From: Halopelagius fulvigenes | GTDB lineage: Archaea; Halobacteriota; Halobacteria; Halobacteriales; Haloferacaceae | Length of the DNA stretch: 64,000 nt | Assembly: GCF_042662625.1 (NCBI RefSeq) | Contig: NZ_JBHSXH010000005.1 | Coordinates: 1-64,000 of the forward strand | Direction of reading: 5' to 3' | In this document: positions 60,351 to 64,000 of the stretch, one piece after another | Layout: every line of letters begins with the position of its first letter | Numbering within the stretch: the first letter of the stretch is position 1 | Notes under the pieces: generated by a model | What the model was told of the DNA's origin: nothing | What the model saw: the letters and a program-made list of their open reading frames with translations, nothing else | The model's database searches: none | Program-made: the position numbers and the translations under genes

Positions 60351-61742
60351 ATGTCCAATCTAGGTCCGGAATCCAGTGACCCTTCCGAGGGTCGGTCAGC
60401 GAGAGTCGATGAAGACCTCCCCTCGAAGACACCTCCTGGTCCAGACGGCCTTCCGGTAGTTGGCAATGCCCGCTCGCTCATCCGGGACCCTCGGGAGTTC
60501 TATGATAAACTGAGCGAGTACGGTAGCGTTGTTGGCTATCGCCTCCCCTGGATGGAGTTCTGTACAGTCCTTCACCCAGAACTTATCGAACGCGTGCTGA
60601 TGGTCGACTATGAGCGGTACGCCAAATGGGGCCTCGAAGATTTCGGGGGGGAGTTCGCCCCAGAGGGCCTCCTTTTGACTGATGGTGAGCAGTGGCGCCG
60701 CCAACGAACGACGATCCAGAACGCCTTCACAGTTGAGCGGATCCAGAGCTATGGTGACACGATGGCACAGGGTGCCACAGAGATGATTAACGGTTGGGAC
60801 GACGGCGAGGAGATAGCTCTCAACCAAGCGTTCTCGAAGCTCACACTCGACGTGCTGACTCGATCATTGTTCGACCTACAGTTGAGTGAGGGGTCCGATA
60901 TCGTGACCGAGTTTGCTGAGACGCTCAACGACCGAGGCAGTATCGACGGCATCTCGACTTTCCTGCCGATGTGGGTTCCAACGCCCAAGAACCGGAAGTA
61001 CAAACGGGTTCTCTCAGAATTTCGATCCTTCGTCGACGGCCTTATCGACGAACGGCGCGGACGGGCAGATGAGTACGACGACCTGCTGTCGCTGTTGTTG
61101 GCTGCCGAGGATGACGATGGGAATACCATGTCCGAGACGGAAATCCGTGATCAGATGGTGACTTTTCTCTTCGCTGGCCACGAGACCACTTCGTTGGCGC
61201 TAACCTACACATTCCTCGAACTAGCAAAGGAACCGTCGGTTCGTGAACGCCTCGACACGGAGCACGATTCCGTCCTCGGTGGCGGAGCGCCCGGACTGGG
61301 GGACCTCAACAACCTTTCGTACACCGAGCAGGTGATTCAAGAGTCCCTTCGGTTGTACCCGCCAGCGTTCATCATGTTTCGAAAGGTCACCGAAGACACC
61401 GAACTCGGTGGATACCGGATTCCAAAAGGAACGAGGCTCACCCTCCCTCAGTTCTACATCCACACCGATGAGCGGTGGTACGACGCCCCTGAGAGGTTCG
61501 ATCCCAGCCGCTGGACGGAAGAATTTGAGGATTCACTACCGGATTATGCATACTTCCCGTTCGGTGGGGGGCCACGCCATTGTATCGGAATGCGGTTCGC
61601 GATGCTGGAATTGAAAACGATTCTCCCGATTGTCGCTCAGTCGACCGAGTTTGAGCTCCTGTCCGACCCTGATCCTGAATTAGATATGGCGACGACGCTG
61701 CGGCCTGCCGAGGATATCCGAATGCGAGTGTCTAAACGATAA
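60351..61742 (+). CDS. Cytochrome P450
   Basis: From ATG 60351: 463 residues. I-helix motif FLFAGHETTSLALTYTFLEL near 264-283, ExxR in IQESLRLYPPAFIMFRKV near 325, PERFDPSRW near 385, and the heme loop FPFGGGPRHCIGMRFAM with Cys411 as iron ligand. No membrane anchor, so it is a soluble archaeal P450, similar in layout to CYP102/CYP174-like proteins. It hydroxylates an unknown hydrophobic substrate and needs ferredoxin or another donor, not encoded nearby. A Bat-like regulator is divergent. Confidence 0.93.
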   Translation: MSNLGPESSDPSEGRSARVDEDLPSKTPPGPDGLPVVGNARSLIRDPREFYDKLSEYGSVVGYRLPWMEFCTVLHPELIERVLMVDYERYAKWGLEDFGGEFAPEGLLLTDGEQWRRQRTTIQNAFTVERIQSYGDTMAQGATEMINGWDDGEEIALNQAFSKLTLDVLTRSLFDLQLSEGSDIVTEFAETLNDRGSIDGISTFLPMWVPTPKNRKYKRVLSEFRSFVDGLIDERRGRADEYDDLLSLLLAAEDDDGNTMSETEIRDQMVTFLFAGHETTSLALTYTFLELAKEPSVRERLDTEHDSVLGGGAPGLGDLNNLSYTEQVIQESLRLYPPAFIMFRKVTEDTELGGYRIPKGTRLTLPQFYIHTDERWYDAPERFDPSRWTEEFEDSLPDYAYFPFGGGPRHCIGMRFAMLELKTILPIVAQSTEFELLSDPDPELDMATTLRPAEDIRMRVSKR

Positions 61743-62293
61743 AGGATGGGCTACGTTCCTTTGCAGCGTCGGTGAGGAAGAATCAGCCGATCAGTACGAC
61801 TGCGTAATTTGCGTAGAGACTCGTTCTAACAGTGGTTTAAGTGGAGAGGGAACGGGAACACGTAGCAAGATGGGGTTGTTCGACGACACCACGGGGACTT
61901 CTGGAAGGCGAATAGTCAAGTCCAGTTTTCGAGTCGAAAATGTTGGCTCACAACTCTTGAGCTAGCTACTGCAGACCAATCTCATTCCGGGTGCCTTCCT
62001 CTTGCTCATCTACTGCAGCGGAGACCCCAGAAGTAGAGTTAAGAGACTGCCGCTGACCACGTTCACGATAATTTTATCACGGGATTCGGAGCGGAGTGAA
62101 CGGGACGCTGACCCTTTTCGTCAACGACGTTCGCCACGACCGACCGTGAGAAAGAGTTATCGTGTCACTTGGCGAAGGGTTGATTGAAACGCGAATCCGA
62201 CCCAGAGGACGCATAACTGTGCAATAGGTGGCGAGTAGTCCAGTGATTCGGCGTCCCCGTCTCACGGGTTCTTGTACGCGGTGAGAAATTCAC
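61743..62293. other. Intergenic, no gene seen
   Basis: Short frames exist (for example MGLFDDTTGTSGRRIVKSS... at 61870) but none has support. No clear repeats. Confidence 0.4.
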
Positions 62294-63820
62294 ATGAGTC
62301 GAGCCGAAACACCGACATTGACACAGCCGATACGCGACCGCGACCACGTTCGTGGACCGGACGATGCCCCGGTAACGCTCGTTCAGTACAGCGACTTCGA
62401 GTGCCCCTACTGCGGTGATATTTATCCAATTGTCAGACGACTTCTAAATCGAGTGGGGACTCGTCTTCGACTTGTATTTCGACACTTCCCGCTGACACAA
62501 CAACACCCCCACGCCCAGCAGGCGGCGGAAGCGGTCGAAGCCGCCAGCGTCCAGGGACGGTTTTGGGAGATGCACGACCGCCTCTACGAGAATCAAGACG
62601 CGCTCGGCCAAGACGACCTCGTTCGCTACGCCGAACAGCTCGATCTGGACGTCAACGCCTTCGTGGAAGAACTGACGGCCGGCGTGTATGAAGAACGCAT
62701 TCATGAAGACTTCCTGAGTGGCGTCCGGAGTGGCGTCAACGGGACGCCAACCTTCTTCATCAACGGAACGCGGTACGACGGGCCGCTCGAGATCGATGCG
62801 CTGCTCGCCGAAATCGCCGACGTGGGTGGCTTCCTCGACCTCCAACAGTCCATCGAAGTCGAAGACCAGGCGTTTCGGGAAACGTTCGACCGGTCCCGTC
62901 GTGGTGCGCCTGCTTCCGGCGAAGCCGTTCGGGACCGGTTCTCCGTGGACGAAATCTACCAGCGCATCACGGCGACGGCGGACGAAGACATCGAACGCAG
63001 TACACGACTGCTTTTCTTCAGCGGGCTCGCCGCGGGGCTCAGCGTCGGTGCGGCGTTTCTCGCGCGAGCGGCGTTGACCACAGCGTATCCCCAGAATCCG
63101 ATGGGGATTGGGAACGTGCTGTATCCGGTCGGGTTCATTATCATCGTCCTCGGAGGCTACCAACTATTTACGGAGAACACACTCACGCCGGTCACACTGG
63201 TGTTGACGCGGCTCGCAAGCCTCCCACAGCTTCTCCGGCTCTGGGCCATCGTGCTCGCTGCGAACGTCGCCGGTGCTGGGGTCATCGCGTTCCTCTTCGC
63301 CAACACCGCGGTGCTCGACCCAGCCATCGCCGAGACCGCTTCGGCAATTGGTGAACACGCGATGGACGTTTCGTGGTCGGCGCTATTCTACAAGGGCGCG
63401 TTCGCCGGCGGTCTTGTCGCAACGATGGTCTGGCTGGCACACGCGGCGCGGGACACCCTCTCGCGGTTCCTCATCGTCTACATCATTATGATACTGATTC
63501 CCGTCGCGGGCCTCTTTCACTGCATCGTTGGTGCGTGCGAGGTTCTCTACCTCGTATTCGAAGGGCGAGTGGCGTTCGTCGCGGCGTTCACCGACTTCTT
63601 TGTACCGGTCGTCCTCGGGAACACCCTCGGCGGTATCGTGTTCGTCGCGCTGGTAAACTACAGTATGACCGAAACCCGACGGTTTCCGGAGCACAGCCAG
63701 CGACGTCGTGAACTCACGTGGCCCGAGTGGATCTTCGGGATTCGTTGCTGGTCGTGGCTCCAGACGAAGATGGAAGAATCGCCGATAATCGGGGAGAAAA
63801 AGCGCCAATACGAGCGTTGA
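62294..63820 (+). CDS. DsbA-like thioredoxin fused to formate/nitrite transporter
   Basis: This 508-residue protein has two domains. Residues 15-175 are a DsbA-like thioredoxin fold with CPYC at 37-40, LVFRHFPLTQQHPHA near 58-72 and cis-Pro region GVNGTPTFFINGTRYDG. Residues about 235-470 hold seven or so helices of an FNT channel (LLFFSGLAAGLSVGAAFLA, then NPMGIGNVLYPVGFIIIVLG, QLFTENTLTPVTLVLTR, GNTLGGIVFVALVNYSMTET). Such fusions occur in haloarchaea. The redox domain may act on the transporter or couple anion flux with disulfide state; its topology (cytoplasmic or outside) is not evident since no signal peptide is visible. Confidence 0.9.
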   Translation: MSRAETPTLTQPIRDRDHVRGPDDAPVTLVQYSDFECPYCGDIYPIVRRLLNRVGTRLRLVFRHFPLTQQHPHAQQAAEAVEAASVQGRFWEMHDRLYENQDALGQDDLVRYAEQLDLDVNAFVEELTAGVYEERIHEDFLSGVRSGVNGTPTFFINGTRYDGPLEIDALLAEIADVGGFLDLQQSIEVEDQAFRETFDRSRRGAPASGEAVRDRFSVDEIYQRITATADEDIERSTRLLFFSGLAAGLSVGAAFLARAALTTAYPQNPMGIGNVLYPVGFIIIVLGGYQLFTENTLTPVTLVLTRLASLPQLLRLWAIVLAANVAGAGVIAFLFANTAVLDPAIAETASAIGEHAMDVSWSALFYKGAFAGGLVATMVWLAHAARDTLSRFLIVYIIMILIPVAGLFHCIVGACEVLYLVFEGRVAFVAAFTDFFVPVVLGNTLGGIVFVALVNYSMTETRRFPEHSQRRRELTWPEWIFGIRCWSWLQTKMEESPIIGEKKRQYER

Positions 63821-63949
63821 ACCGTCACTGTACGGCGATTTGACGGTAACGTGTCAGTGAATTCGATTCGCGATGAGCGCGTCACAACAGCCCGAAACCT
63901 CCATTTTCGAATCGCCGACCCAATTATTGCCTCTCGTTCTGTGTGTTAT

Positions 63950-64000
63950 TCACTCGTCCGGATACGTGTCGTCGGGTTTAGGAAACGCGTCGAGGTTCGT
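63950..64000 (-). CDS. C-terminal end of a gene beyond the window
   Basis: Read on the minus strand from the right edge: TNLDAFPKPDDTYPDE followed by TGA at 63950-63952. The acidic, proline-containing tail looks like the end of a real protein. Nothing else can be said. Confidence 0.5.
   Translation of the reverse strand, partial: TNLDAFPKPDDTYPDE

Noticed and set aside
1..64000. CRISPR array
   Set aside because: No regularly spaced 24-37-base repeats with unique spacers were seen; the TTGGTC and AACGAA repeats are too short and too close.
1..64000. tRNA or rRNA genes
   Set aside because: No stretch with tRNA arms (GGTTCGAATCC-like T-loop with matching acceptor) or rRNA was recognised, including beside the integrase.

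Overview
The window is haloarchaeal DNA (class Halobacteria). Most predicted proteins are acidic. Many genes have a TATA element about 25-28 bases before a start codon with no leader. Several families are ones I know from halophilic archaea: Orc1/Cdc6, HTH-10 (Bat-like) and TrmB regulators, a HalOD1 domain, DUF2270, DUF7344, DUF6788, and a halocin C8-like precursor. Two replication modules, a partition operon, an integrase, many broken genes and transposase debris point to a megaplasmid or large accessory replicon. I cannot name the species.

Layout. 1-3.1 kb: a primase-polymerase gene running off the left edge, behind an iteron-rich 225-base inverted repeat that looks like an origin, plus small plasmid genes. 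3.3-6.5 kb: a K+ channel, a palindrome-flanked winged-helix regulator and the first DUF6788 gene. 6.4-11.4 kb: orc1/cdc6 with origin boxes on both sides, a Doc/Fic-like gene, and a parA/parB-like operon with AACGAA repeats. 11.7-13.4 kb: a run of decayed genes. 13.7-15.5 kb: a halocin C8-like Tat precursor facing a cysteine-rich membrane protein, the best candidate here for a little-described system. 15.6-25.6 kb: transposase, SWIM, diadenylate cyclase and TRAM fragments, a methyltransferase, an integrase crossed by a run of Ns, and an AT-rich stretch with a Tat-secreted protein. 25.6-33.8 kb: sugar-isomerase-like protein, second DUF6788 gene, PAP2 phosphatase, an antitoxin/PIN pair, TrmB and HTH-10 regulators. 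34-40.7 kb: two paralogous membrane proteins and a decayed TumE/TumA region. 41-54.2 kb: a potassium and stress block (UspA, permease-UspA fusion, two TrkA/TrkH sets, DUF2270, a KhtU/KhtT-type antiporter). 54.3-64 kb: small operons, gene fragments, an HTH-10 regulator divergent from a cytochrome P450, and a DsbA-formate/nitrite transporter fusion.

How the parts fit. Orc1 or the primase would start replication, and ParA with its partner would segregate the replicon. The Trk, channel and antiporter genes would control K+, the main intracellular solute of salt-in haloarchaea. The halocin-like peptide and the toxin-antitoxin remnants are competition or maintenance functions. At least a dozen genes carry stop codons, frameshifts or truncations, so much of the accessory DNA is in decay. 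All assignments come from reading the sequence and remembered family motifs; no database search was run.
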